Assembly: GCA_051294375.1 (NCBI GenBank)
Contig: CM119269.1
Coordinates: 11,328,883-11,392,882, forward strand
Direction of reading: 5' to 3'
From: Paraspadella gotoi
Lineage: Eukaryota > Chaetognatha
DNA: 64,000 bases
In this document: piece after piece, positions 35,595-46,426 of the stretch
Layout: every line of letters starts with the position of its first letter
How positions within the stretch are numbered: position 1 is the first letter of the stretch
Made by a program: the position numbers and the translations under genes
Notes under the pieces: generated by a model
The model's input: the letters and a program-made list of their open reading frames with translations, nothing else
Databases searched by the model: none
What the model was told of the DNA's origin: nothing

Positions 35595-35754
35595 CCGTCG
35601 TGCTGTTGAGATAAATCGGAAATGGCTGAATCGCCTCTTTGTTGACGACGGTGAAGACGACCTTCCGGGCATCGCCCGTCGTCATCAGCGTGAAGGTGTG
35701 AATGACGCGCGGGAGATGCTCGGGCCGGAAGTCGTCCTCGCTGAAGCGGAGGAC
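35595..35754 (-). CDS. Cadherin-family gene, exon 4 (start of EC repeat)
   Basis: A 160-bp minus-strand exon with acceptor CTCTTCCAG ending at 35,755 and donor GTATGAG from 35,594. It encodes 53 codons: VLRFSEDDFRPEHLP, then HTFTLMTTGDARKVVFTVVN and FPIYLNSTTG. It ends one base into a Gly codon. Joined to exon 5, the read-through is ...YLNSTTG-ALTVGVPGLDRDPP..., which matches the typical cadherin order (strand, FxI/L...TG.L....LDRE). The GC-rich, C/G-ending codons differ sharply from the AT-rich intron around it. This and exon 5 together make one cadherin repeat of about 105 residues. Identification of the family is firm. The subfamily is not. Confidence 0.85.
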
Positions 35755-35764
35755 CTGGAAGAGG

Positions 35765-36655
35765 GGGCGTGGAAAGTTTACTAATATCCCGAGGTAATAT
35801 GTAAATGATAAATAAATAAACTACGTAAGAAATAAATCTAATTACGTGAGATAAACCAACAGAGCGAGAGACAGACCGTTGAGGTGACTTAAAAAAGATC
35901 GACTGGGATTGAAGGGAAACCCCTGGTAAGGTTTTCTCGGTTACGTTCTCGCAAGAGGTGAACTTGGTAAGTTTGGGAAAGGGAGAAAAACGAATGGGAC
36001 GAAGAACGTAAAGGAGAAGAGTAATGATTTCCCTCTCATGAACTTGGATGACTGAGGAATAAGGAGGGAGGAAGAGGAGAAAAGAAAAGAAAAAGTCGAG
36101 GAGGAAAAGGAGAAGGAAAGAAATAGAAAGAGCGAAGAATTCAAATGGTTTCCTCCTGAGAGAAGAATTAAAGGCGCCGGTTTGAGGTGAGGTTCGCCCG
36201 GCGGGTCGAGTGAGGGGGGGGGACCGGGTAAGGGCGCCGGGTTAAAATGGGTTAAAGTGGAGACCCGAGGTTCATTTTTTTCTCTTTTTTTTTCCAATCT
36301 GTTTATATTCTTTCCATTTTTAAGGTTCGTGACCAAAACAAACCAATCTTTCTTCTTTTTTTTTCTCGTCAAAATATTCTCTCTTTAGAAAAATGCGCGA
36401 TTTTAGATTTTGTAAGAAAGGAAATCTGAGAGCGACGCGAAAAATAACCATATTATGTGCTTTTTTTTGCTTTTTTTTTTTGGCCGAAGGCGTTCATTTT
36501 ATTTATTACGCCTCTTTCTACCTTGAAAACCAAATTTTATTTACGTAATATTCAAATTCTCGATGTCGTTGTGGACGACGAAAAAAAAAATGTGCGTCAT
36601 TTTTTTTTCTTTCTCTCCCCGTCTGTTTCCCCTTCTCTTTCTCCTGTTCCCTCCC

Positions 36656-36720
<65 letters not shown>

Positions 36721-37293
36721 ACTACTCTCCCTCCCTCCATTTCCTCGCTCTTTTTTGACTATAGAAAAAAAAAATTTCATTTTGCTTCGCCGCGCGACAA
36801 AATCCTTGGTAGATTTGAATTTCAAATTCGCTCTTCATATCGCCCTTTCCTTTTAGCCCCTTTCCTTTCAGCCCCTTTCCTTTCAGCCCCTTTACTTTCC
36901 TTTATTCCCTTTTCTTTTTTTTCCTTTCCCTTTTCTACTGCTCTTTCTCTTCTTACATTTTTCTTTTCCCTTTCTCTCTCTACCTTTCCTTTAATTTTTT
37001 TTTTCAGTCCTAGATTTGCTTCTCCCTTTCTTCTCTTTTCTCTCCCCTCACTTTTCTCCTTTGTTTTCCTTTCATTTCTTGACTTTTTCTTTGCTTATAC
37101 GTTTCCCATTTGACCCTACATTTCTCGCCCCCTTCGACGCGCCACCAACCAAACCCAATGCCCAATTCCCCTCATCCCATACCCACTTTTCCCCGACCCT
37201 CGGCAAACCCCGTTAAATTTAGATTTCATCCCCTCATCTCCCATAAATCCCCTCGCAGACACTTCCCCCTCCAACCTCAATTCCTTCGCTCAC
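35765..37293 (-). other. Intron between exons 3 and 4, with (CT)n
   Basis: From donor GTGAGCG at 37,293 to acceptor CAG at 35,755. It contains (CT)n at 36,658-36,717, purine-rich DNA (35,930-36,300) and pyrimidine-rich DNA with CCTTTCAGCCCCTTT units (36,845-36,900). No additional exon was recognised. Confidence 0.65.
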
Positions 37294-37626
37294 CTGGCCA
37301 AACAGCAGAGGGTTGAGCATTTGTTTTTTTCGGCGCTGCTCTTTTTTCCGACCGCCGGCGGCGTCGCGAGGGAATCGCCGCCGCCGCCGCCGCCGCAGCC
37401 ATCGACGCGGCCAGCTGTTGGCGCCGAGGACGCCGCCGATGCGAAGCGAATCCCCGACGGGGGCGTCGGGGGAAGGAGCGGCGGAAGTGGAGTCGAGCGT
37501 GACGTGGGCAGGAGCGGCGGGGTCGACGTTGTCCGTGGCGGCGGGGATGGCGTTGTCCGTGCCATCTTCGACGAAGGGGCGGGTGACGTGGGGAGTTTCG
37601 ATGGCGGTGATAAAGACGTCGCGAGG
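37294..37626 (-). CDS. Probable exon 3 of the cadherin-family gene (pre-EC region)
   Basis: A 333-bp (111-codon) open frame on the minus strand, bounded by a strong acceptor (TTTTTTTTCAG ending at 37,627) and a strong donor (CAG/GTGAGCG at 37,294/37,293). It is phase 0 at both ends, matching exon 2 and exon 4. It begins PRDVFITAIETPHV, has an Ala/Pro/Asp/Ser-rich middle, then WPRRWLRRRRRRRFPRD, GGRKKEQRRKKQ and NPLLFGQ just before exon 4. The Arg run comes from an in-frame (CGG)n repeat. Classical cadherins carry a propeptide cut at a basic site before EC1. The basic clusters here could serve that role, but neither is a perfect RX(K/R)R site near the EC start. No domain is recognised. Splice borders and phase are the evidence. 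Confidence 0.6.
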
Positions 37627-37700
37627 CTGAAAAAAAAGAAGGTTGGAGTGAAATTCGATTTAAATGGAGGAAGTGCGTCCGTGATTTGTGGGAAAGGGAA

Positions 37701-37800
37701 GGAAGGGTGTGGCTTTATAAGGAAGGGAGTGGCTTTATAAGGAAGGGAGTGGCTCTATAAGGAAGGGAGTGGCTCCATAAGGAAGGGAGTGGCTCCATAA
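37701..37800. repeat. 20-bp minisatellite, unit GGAAGGGAGTGGCTTTATAA, 5 copies
   Basis: Five exact-length units differing only at the ends (TTTATAA, TCTATAA, TCCATAA). It lies about 75 bp upstream of the exon 3 acceptor in the transcript direction. Confidence 0.97.
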
Positions 37801-37883
37801 GGACTGGTATGTACACTAATGAAAGATATCGAGAGAAATAATGAATGTGTTGTGGGGAATCCTAAATTCGCCTCTCGTATCGT

Positions 37884-38048
37884 TTGGTGAAACTCAGCTC
37901 GTCCCAGTAACTTTGACAGCTAAGTACTCGTTCACCAACCGTGAGTTCCGGGTTAAATCCCCTCTCGGTCACACTGGTTACAGTGTGATGGTGTCGGGAA
38001 AAACACGCCACTGACATTGGGTGGTCACTGCTAGTACAAAGCCATCAC
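37884..38048 (+). other. tRNA-like SINE candidate with multiple stems
   Basis: CTCGTTCACCAACCGTGAG (anticodon-arm-like) is followed by TTCCGGGTTAAATCCC, close to a polymerase III B box and T arm. Perfect stems: TTGGTGAA/TTCACCAA (37,884-37,891 with 37,931-37,938), TCACACTG-GTTA-CAGTGTGA (37,969-37,988) and GTGATGG/CCATCAC (37,985-37,991 with 38,042-38,048, partly competing). Not a functional tRNA by eye: the acceptor stem is missing. Probably a tRNA-derived SINE head. Confidence 0.35.
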
Positions 38049-40084
38049 CGCCAGCTTTCATGTTGCCCGTTGCCATATTCTCTTAATTTCGTCTTAATCG
38101 CATATTATTCTATAAAATTTATCCAGTAATTATTTTCAATCAAAGAACTAAAATGATTGAGCTCGGGATAGTAAGCACTAACTTTAGTTTTATCACTTCG
38201 CCGAATCCTTAGATCTTTTCCCCCGACTTTTCACAACCAACGACTTAAATCGAACTCACACGTGCGCTCCATCCGAAGTCAACTTGAGAAAACGAAAATT
38301 AAAAAGTTCTAAATATTTTTTATATTTTATCGATGAAATTTCTTCGTTGACTTATTTGAAATTCTATTCATTTACGATAATCCATAGTCTTAAAGTTAGA
38401 TACATATTTGTTTCCTTTCTTTTTTTCCATTAATTTTTACAGAAACTTAAGCCAGACTTAAATTGAAAGACTGACGAGAGACGGTGAGCGAGAAGATGTA
38501 CCCAAGAATTAAACAGACGCATGAGAGAAAGGATGGAATGTAAAGTAAGACCCCTCCGTTTTAGTGTCTCTCGGTCGACGACCTTACCTTTCGATGATCT
38601 ATGATTGTAAACTCAAAGAAACATCGGTTGTAGCTTACCCTATTTTTTGGCACCGAAAAAAGAAACAGAGAGAAACGATGTTTACGGCGCAAAAGTTTTT
38701 TTTCTCCTCAGTCATCGGCGTTTGTCTGTGTTTCTTTTTTGTTTTGTGTTTCTCAGTTTCTTTTCTTTCCTCATTTTTTTCTCTCAAGTTTTCCGGGTTT
38801 GTTTTTTTATTTTCATTTTTTTTCTTTCTTTGTACGTTTGAGATTTTTTTTCTCAGTTCGAGGTCAACGGGTTAAGTTGTTACCTCGACGTTCTGCTTTA
38901 GCGGCGAAGAAAAACTCATAGAGATGACAGATGAGTCGAAAAACAGAGCCAAGAATAGAATTCTCTCTCTCTCTCTTTCTCTCTTCTGTTTCTCTCTTTC
39001 TTTAACATTTCTTTTCCATAGGCAAGCTTTTTCAAGTTTTTTCCCCTTTTATAACAAAGATAATCTTTTTTATGAAATTGGTACATTTTTTTAATTATTT
39101 TAATTTTTGCTTCAAGGCTCATGATTTTTAGAACTCAAAGTTGGTGGTTCAACTGTTCAAGTGAAACTTATATCAACGACAATCATTTTCCCGGAAAATA
39201 ATTTTTCTCAATTATTAATAATGTAAGTTATATATATTCATATATATACCTTATATATGTGGATGTCTGACCTAAAACGAAATCTAAAAATAACAAAATT
39301 TATTCGACCTAGATTTTTTTTTCGACGATATGAAATGAGTATTTAACTAAAAATACCTCGAATAAATGAAATGCAATTTAAACTTAAATACACTTTTTAA
39401 ATAAAAAAAAAATCAAAATATACAGGGTGATTTTTAAAGGCTGATATAAAGTGGCTGTAGTAACAAATATAATTCTAACAATCTCCTGTCCATTCACCAT
39501 CCCTCCGCTGGTCATCGCCCTTCAAATCGACGCCCAAGGTCGGCCAGACGAGAAACACACGTTCACACTTTCAGACTTTCCAGTTCGATTTGCCCCAAAA
39601 GAACCCAAAACAGCTGATCGTGTGCACTCAGTTTCTTTTCTCCGTTCCAATCTCATTTTTCTCGGAATCTCGACGAATCTTTTTGCGTTTCCCACCTCTT
39701 GGGTTTCCGCCAATGAGGCGCGCAGGCTTTTTTTGGAGCCGACCAATCAGATCGCGCCGCTCGGCACCGAAGGAAAAACGTACAGTACGACACGTTATGA
39801 AGTTAGTTATGTTCGTGACATTTAGTCGGGTTTTAATAGAGAAGAATTATGTTCGTTTAAAACGGTGTAACCAGTTAAACAATGAAAAAAATTTAAGTGT
39901 GAGCCGATTTTATTTTAATTAGCGATCATTGACCGACCTAGAAGTTCCTTATGGAATAAAGACTCCAGCAAACAAAAATGATAACAAGCAAAAAATCGAA
40001 AGACTCAAGCCCCGGCTTAACTTTACTTATTTCTTAAGTACTCAGAATCACATTTTATCCGAGGGTCGGCGGGGGAACATTGAC

Positions 40085-40580
40085 CTTACCAAGTCTTAGT
40101 TTATCGTTGACTACAGGCCACCAAACACCTTTGCGCCATCAAAGCATTAGTCCATCGCAGACCACAGGCCATACTACGCTAGTATATATTATCCACTACC
40201 TGCAGGCAACCATACTTTGACCACATACCATCCAAGCAATAGTCAATCACAGACCAGAGGCTACACTATAAGAGTTTATTAGGGTGGAACCACTTAACCA
40301 CCAATTCGTGGCATTGGTGGTTAAGTGCATGCCATCCAAGCATTAGTAAATCACAGACCACCGTCCTTTGACAATGTGCTATCCAAGCAATACTTAATTA
40401 CAGCCCACCCTTCTTTAACCACACGTCATCCAAGCATTAGTTAATCACAGACCACAAGCCTCATACCCTGTGACAACGCCCCTTCTAAGCATTAGTCAAT
40501 CCCAGACTACAAGCCGCTCACTCTTTGATCACGTGCTATCCAAGCTTTAGTCAATCACATACCACAAGCATCACACGTTC
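40085..40580. repeat. Degenerate tandem repeat, about 60-70-bp unit
   Basis: The unit contains 'catccaagcattagtcaatcacagaccacaggcc' with variants, repeated about seven times. Some copies are disturbed by insertions (40,280-40,320). Non-coding. Confidence 0.8.
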
Positions 40581-42506
40581 GGTCCGCACGGCGCTGAGGC
40601 TTATCTCGACCGGCGTCGAATTTCTTCGCTCGATTTGAGAGAATCACTTGGGTCTCTCGCTTTGAATGCAGATGTGACGGGGAAACGACGACGACGACGA
40701 CGACTAAGCAAAGCGCTTTAAGTTTTTGTGGCGGAGAGACCACGAATTCGAGTCGAGATCAAACCCGGATTTATCTCAATCAACAACGACCACTGCTCCT
40801 GCCGTTCGAAACAAAGCCACTACCCGGTATAACAAACCACATCCGTGTTGACGACGGCGGGAAAATTCAAATTCAATCATGGCGGAAATGGCGAAACGCG
40901 CTCTACCTGCTCGCCGACTTTCACTTCGTTTTCCGCTCATTAATTTTATTCATGGCTTTAATTTATTTCTTTTTTTTTCCTCTTTGTTCCTTTAACGATG
41001 CTGGGGAAGGCGAGGATTGAAGGCGTAGAAAAATAGATATCCTAAGATAAATATTTTCATTGTGAACAATTACATAAAATAGTGACATCGAAAAACGCCC
41101 AATAGTATTTAGTATATTATGTATTTTTTTATGAGATAAACAATTTTATTTTGACACCATAACCGATCATTTATATCGTTTTCTCTGCATTCATTTCAAA
41201 TTTTGCACGTTCGTTGCCAACAACAACAACGACAACAACTATCTTCGTCTTCTCAATCCCACATTTTCGTTGATATTCTTTCCATTTTCCTTCTAATTTA
41301 TTTTCTTCCAGTTCCATTCCTTTCTTTGCAGCTTCTTTTCTTTTCGCCCCGTCTATCGCTCAAGTCCGACGTTCCTCGCTTTATTATTCCAACCTAAACC
41401 CTTTTTTTCTCCCTTTTTTTTTCTAGGGAGATTCTCCACTTTTTTTCCTTTTCTTTCCTTTCTTTCCTTCTCTCTCCCTCGGCGAGGAAACAGTCCTTCC
41501 CTTCCCGTATTCCAGCTGAGATCCGTCGTCGAGATTTTGTTTACTTTGGTATTTTCTCTTTTTCTTTGGTTATCAAAGCGAAAGAGAAAATTCGTCGCTT
41601 GTGCCAAACAAAAAAAAAAGAGAGTTATTTTCGGTCCGGAGATTTATTTATTATTTCTCCCTTTTGTTTGAAAAAGAAAAGAAAACAACGCGAAACAAGG
41701 AAGTTTGAAAATAGGTTCTCGGGCGGAATTTGGCTTTGGCCCCGAAGTGGGTGAAGTGTGGACGAGGAGGCAATGTTTACGGCGAGGAGGTGAGATGGAA
41801 CCGAGTGGGATTTGGTGGCAAATGGCAAATGCTGAGGGAATGCTGGAGGATAAACTAGATGGGAGATACTTGTGGGGGAATATCGTAAGGAGAGATTGGA
41901 GAATCAAACGCGAGCGGACATTGTGGAGTGGCGGTAATTCCACGCCATGTGGGAGAACTCTGTGTGGGGTAGTTCCATAGCAATCAATTCCGAAAGCGGA
42001 AAATCCCACGCCAAACAATCGTCAGGTATTATGAATTTTTGATTCGACGCTCGGATTATTTGTTAGAACATCGTGCTGCAACGCAAACTCAAATTAAAAC
42101 CCAAACGCATTAATAAGTAAGATGTTAAAAAAAGTGAGAGAATGGAACTAAATATATACATATTTAAAAAGCCAACCCGACGGAACGATTTTCTAAATAA
42201 GGACGAGAAAAAAAAAATTAAATGGTTTTTAGGAAAAAGCTTTGAACGAGAAAAGAGCGTTACGACTTCCGGAAGTGGATCTCATCTGGAGATGGCAAGA
42301 GACGACGCGAGCCTTCGTCACAAAAGCGGGAGAGAAAAAAGTCGTTTTCGCCTTCGCTCGATCCTCTTCTTCACGCTTTCGTTCATTCTTCTTTCCAAAC
42401 GTCGTTCGTACCTTCGTTGACATCGGAAATGCCGTCAGTGCCACGGAGACCACTAATTAACTCCTCAGGCGTCTTGAAGCAAAAATAGATTCCCGGAGGG
42501 GGCCGT

Positions 42507-42592
<86 letters not shown>
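42507..42592. repeat. (CT)n microsatellite
   Basis: A nearly pure CT run, about 400 bp downstream of the exon 2 donor in the intron. Confidence 0.97.
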
Positions 42593-42597
<5 letters not shown>

Positions 42598-42985
42598 TCT
42601 CTTTCGTACCTTTGCTTTCTTTGTCTCCTTTTTCTTCAATTTTGCGTGGTCTCGCAAAAGAAATGACAATTTTTCAGGAAGAAACTGGCAGACCTTCGCA
42701 GAAAAAATAATGTATCAAGCCAACAGTTCTTTTCTGTTCACTGTAAATACGTACAACATAGCTATTCGTGATGGCGTTTAAAAACTAAGAGAGCTCCGAA
42801 TTTCTATAAAAGTCAAAATCATATATACCCTAAATGTTTATTATACTAATACCTAATTCCTTTGTCCAAAGATCATTTTTCACAGTGAACCACTTTACTA
42901 CCACCCCCCTCCATCTCTTCAGTTGCCACTCCCATTCAACCCCCACCCCTTTGTCTGAAACCCCCTCTACTCCATCCCCACTCAC

Positions 42986-44070
42986 CGACTCTCCGTCGCC
43001 GGGCAAATCAAAGGCATCGAGCGTGGGCTTGAGAATCTCGGCGGACGATTCGAGATGGTCGGAGTGGTTGAGTCGCCCGAGGGGGTTTTGGAGCTGTGGT
43101 GGGTTTTCTCTCCCTAAGAGTGAGGGGCTCATTGGGTTGTGATCGGCGTCATTCGTAGAGTGGCGGAGTTGACCGTCGTTGCCAAGTTGGCGACGTCTTG
43201 CTCGGCGTTGGGCGTCACGGTTCTGTTTATTTTCTCGCCCTTCGTCGTCGTCGTCGGCGACGTTAGTCGCGTCCAAAGATTTTTCTCGAGTCGGCGCTCC
43301 CGGTTTTGTTCGGCTCGCGGCTCCGTGAAAGCCGTGACCCGACAAAGGGTCAGTTCCTAATACGGGTGACGTTGTCGTCGTCGTCGTCGTTTTCGACAAA
43401 GACGTGGAAAAGTTTCGGAGATTGGACATCGCCCTCTCTCGGTGGACGGGGAGGTGAGTGCTTTTTTCGAAGGTGAGTGCCATGTCGCTGACGGCAAGGT
43501 GAGGGCGTCTCCGTAGGACGTCTCCGTCGACAAGTGACGCCACCATCGAATCGGGAACGAAGCGGCCTTGAAGTTTCGTGGCCACTCTTGTTACAGGGTG
43601 CGAGTGGCGCCGTATCGTTGAAAGAGCGCCGCGGCGTCGTTTTCGTGCCAAAAACGCCGCGGGTCTTGACTCGATCTTGGCGTTACGGCGCTCAGGGGTC
43701 GAGGCAGCGTCTGGCACGGGCAACGGGGCGTCCTCTCCGGGCGCCGAGGCGTCGTCGGTTTTCGATGACGCAATAAAAACGTCACCTGCTGTAAAACCGC
43801 GAGAGCGGCGAAGAAAGGGAGGCCGAGCGGAAACTCGGTCGTCGTTGTCGACGTCGTCGTTTCTTTTGCCACTTTCGTTGCCGTCGGCGCCGCCTTGTTT
43901 GCCGTCTTGTTTGCCATTTGGCGGGTTTTCCCTAGACGCGAACGTTTTCCGGCTTCGGAGGGAATTGTGAGAAATCGGCGAAGCGAGAACCGGGGAAACG
44001 GATAATTTCGGCGGCGGCGACGACGACGACGACAAAGTCGACGTCGTTAGAAACAGAGGCGAAAACGAAA

Positions 44071-44109
<39 letters not shown>

Positions 44110-45107
44110 TGGGAGTGAGGGATCGTCGGTTCGACGTCGGTTGAGTGGGTGGTCGGGGTGACCGGGTGGACGCGGAGTGGTGCGGCGATGACGAGGGCGA
44201 CGGGAGACGGAGAGACGTCGACGGCGAATTTTCTTCGTCGCCAAAGGTTTTTCGTCGCGATCTTCGTCGTCGTCGTCGTCGTCGTCGTCGATGTCGTTGT
44301 CCTCCTCCTAATATTTTCGCATTTCTATTTTCTATTTTCTTATTTTTTTCGGTTTTACCAAATTCCTCGTTCTTTCTTATTTTCTCTGGGGAGGGATCCT
44401 TCTCGAGGCCGCCGCCGCCGCCGCCGCCGCCACCGCCGCCACCGCCGCCGCCGCTTTTGATGCCGCTGTAGTTTTTGTTTATTTTAAGTTTAGACGATTT
44501 TTTCGCCTCATTAATCGAAGACGGAGGGAAATTTCTTTTCTTTGGTCCGTAACCGTCTTTGACGTCGTCGTTATCGTCGTCTCCGTCGTCTTCAACGTCT
44601 CTGTCTCCTTTGTCTTCTTCAGTCTGTCTCGTTGTTCTCAGTTTTCGCGCATAAATTATTTTCATCGAGCCAGTTTCGTCGTCTCCTCTTTCGTCGTCGT
44701 CGCCTCGCCCTTTGATTTCTTTGCTTGCCGCAAGAGGTCGACGTCGGCGCCATAATTTTTCGGCGACGCTTTTTTTTGGTTTCGAAGGCGAAAAGAGACG
44801 ACGTCGCTGCCCTTCCTCTCTCTGCTCTTTCTCCGTCTCCCTCTCTGTCTCCCTCTGCATCGCTTGCTTTTCCTTCTTCTCTCTTTCCCTCTTTGGATTT
44901 TCACAAACTTTCTCTCCGTTGGTCTTCTCTTCTTCCTTCTCCTTTTCTTTTCTTTGCATCTTTTTCTCCCTCTTACTTTTCTTATTCCCCTTCCTTACCA
45001 TCGCCTCCTCTCCCTTCCTCTCTTTCTCCTCTTTCTTCTTCCTCCAACTCGCCCTTCCTACATCGATGGGTTTTCCATTATCTCTCCCCGATGATAATTC
45101 CACGAAT
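42986..45107 (-). CDS. Probable exon 2: long charged, low-complexity exon of the same gene
   Basis: An unbroken 2,122-bp minus-strand frame with acceptor TTTTTCTCAG ending at 45,108 and strong donor TCG/GTGAGT at 42,986/42,985. It has no recognised domain. Order of regions: Lys/Glu/Arg-rich, possibly coiled or disordered (codons about 15-110); acidic DDDERGDD-type patches; a poly-Gly run and a poly-Arg run, both from trinucleotide repeats (about 44,410-44,455 and 44,268-44,290); a Ser/Pro-rich stretch; and a less biased tail with GFTAGDVFIASSKTDD, TRVATKLQGRFVPDSMVASLVDGD, SPVLGTDPLSGHGFHG, NPLGRLNHSDHLESSAEILKPTLDAFDLPGDGES. The upstream splice restores an Arg codon in frame with exon 1. It could belong to a separate gene read on the same strand. 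Phase compatibility with exon 3 (0/0) favours one transcript. Confidence 0.55.
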
Positions 45108-45177
45108 CTGAGAAAAATAATTAAAAAAAAAAAGTTTGTCGAAACACAACCGTATTAATAAATTTCTGATCTATCAC
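45108..45177 (-). other. Short intron (70 bp) between exons 1 and 2
   Basis: CAG/GTGATAG donor and a T-rich tract ending CAG. Without removal the frame stops at the first intronic codon (TGA at 45,176-45,174). With removal it continues for 707 codons. Confidence 0.6.
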
Positions 45178-46003
45178 CTGTTTATTCTTTTTTTAATCTC
45201 CACGTCGTTTCCGTCGTCGTCGTCGTCGGCGTCGTCGTCGTCGTCGTCGTCGGCGTCGTCGTCGTCGCCCCTAGCCGTCACCGCATGGGTATTCCTCCTT
45301 TCTCCTTGACCTCTGACCCCGGCGAGAAAAGAAGCGAAAATCCGTGTGGGAGTCGAGGTTTTGTCCTCGCCACCGCCGCTGAGGCTGAGGCTGCGTCGGT
45401 CGCGGTCTACGCAGCTGCTGCCGCCGCTGACGTTTTTCTCTTCGACTTTTCTCTTTTCGCTATCGTCGATGACGTTATCGACATAGTAGTAATTGTAGTT
45501 TTCGTCTTTGTCGACGTCGTCGTCGTCGTCGCCAACGATACCGAAGCGAGACAACGATTCCCTATTTTTATTTCCAATGGCGGCATTCATTATTCCAAGT
45601 CTTTTTCTATGTGCGCTCGCGTCGTCGTCGTCGTCGTCGTCGTTGTCGACGTCGTCAGTCATCGTTCTAATTCTTGCGCTTGATGAGATTTTTTCTACTT
45701 TTATTTTCTCTTTTATTTTCGTTTCGATTCCCGAATGAGTCGATCCGAGTTTCTCGGCGAAATGAATTCGGGAGAAACGGAAATGAGATCGAAATGAGTC
45801 CGCGTTCTGGCCGAGGAAAATGTCGGCCACGGCGAGTCGAGCCGACAGATCTTCGCGGCCGACGTGGCCGACACTTTTCTCGTTTTTGTTGTTGTTTTCC
45901 TTGTGCTCGTCGTTCGAAGAAGCGACAACAACGACGACGAAAGCGAGAAGCAAAGAAAATATTTTAATGAAACAAAACGACGACGAAGACGATGATGATG
46001 ATA
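45178..46003 (-). CDS. Probable exon 1: hydrophobic leader plus acidic region (5' border uncertain)
   Basis: An open frame of about 275 codons on the minus strand. Near its start (about 45,970-45,905) is FIKIFSLLLAFVVVVVASS followed by ND, which looks like a signal-peptide core with a small-residue cleavage site. Then come charged sequence, VADIFLGQ, RFGIVGDDDDD, YNYYYVDNVIDD, SGGGEDKTSTPTRIFASFLAGV and a closing poly-Asp region from GAC repeats. There is no in-frame ATG ahead of the leader. A pyrimidine-rich tract ending TCTTCAG gives a possible acceptor at 46,003/46,004, so the start codon may lie in an undetected upstream exon. The first ATG after the leader (MTDDVDN) would lose the signal. 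End is phase 2, donor CAG/GTGATAG. Confidence 0.45.
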
Positions 46004-46194
46004 CTGAAGACGATGCGGAAAATCCGGGTGGATGTCGGAGATTTTGAAAGAAGGGAGAGGGGATAGAAGGGGGGGAGTTGAGCGGAGGGGGGATGGAGGA
46101 GAGGAGGAGGAGGAGGAGGAGGATGGCGGATGAAAGCGACGATCCGCTTCTCGTTTCATGACACGTCCTCTGTTGGCGGGAGAATAGGGTGCGG

Positions 46195-46196
<2 letters not shown>

Positions 46197-46276
<80 letters not shown>
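46197..46276. repeat. (GA)n microsatellite
   Basis: A GA run with one interruption. Interrupted (CT)n follows at 46,397-46,452. Both lie 5' of the coding exons on the minus strand, so they may flank the promoter, but no core promoter motif is obvious. Confidence 0.95.
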
Positions 46277-46278
<2 letters not shown>

Positions 46279-46392
46279 ATTGACTTTTCCACATTTTTTC
46301 TTTTTTTCAAAAAAAGAGAAAAAATAATGGTGGCAGTTTTCTTTCTTGCTTTTGTACTTTTCCCTTATTTTTTTTCAAGCTAGCTGTGTAAT

Positions 46393-46426
<34 letters not shown>

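Larger units (their letters stand above)
38060..42985 (-). other. Intron between exons 2 and 3, remaining content
   Basis: From the exon 2 donor to the SINE-like unit. AT-rich and T-rich DNA with (CT)n at 38,960-38,995 and (AT)n at 39,228-39,258. A 'tacagggtgattttt' motif at 39,421 resembles ends of insect DNA transposons. There are pyrimidine-rich DNA at 41,270-41,500 and a (GAC)n at 40,687-40,704. Open frames at 39,451-39,825, 41,644-42,018 and 42,142-42,460 show no domain or splice support. Confidence 0.5.

Noticed and set aside
37900-37970. Functional tRNA gene
   Set aside because: The T-arm-like and anticodon-arm-like parts are present, but no 7-bp acceptor stem or proper D arm could be found. 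Treated as SINE-like.
39451-39922. Open frames of 110-124 aa on the plus strand
   Set aside because: No recognised domain. A nearby 'tacagggtga' motif suggests transposon remnants, but this is too short to classify.
41644-42018. 124-aa minus-strand open frame between exons 2 and 3
   Set aside because: No acceptor/donor pair keeps it in phase with the neighbouring exons, and overlapping plus-strand frames are equally long.
43534-45158. Plus-strand open frames of 70-150 aa opposite exons 1 and 2
   Set aside because: Antisense shadows of the long minus-strand frame, with no splice support of their own.
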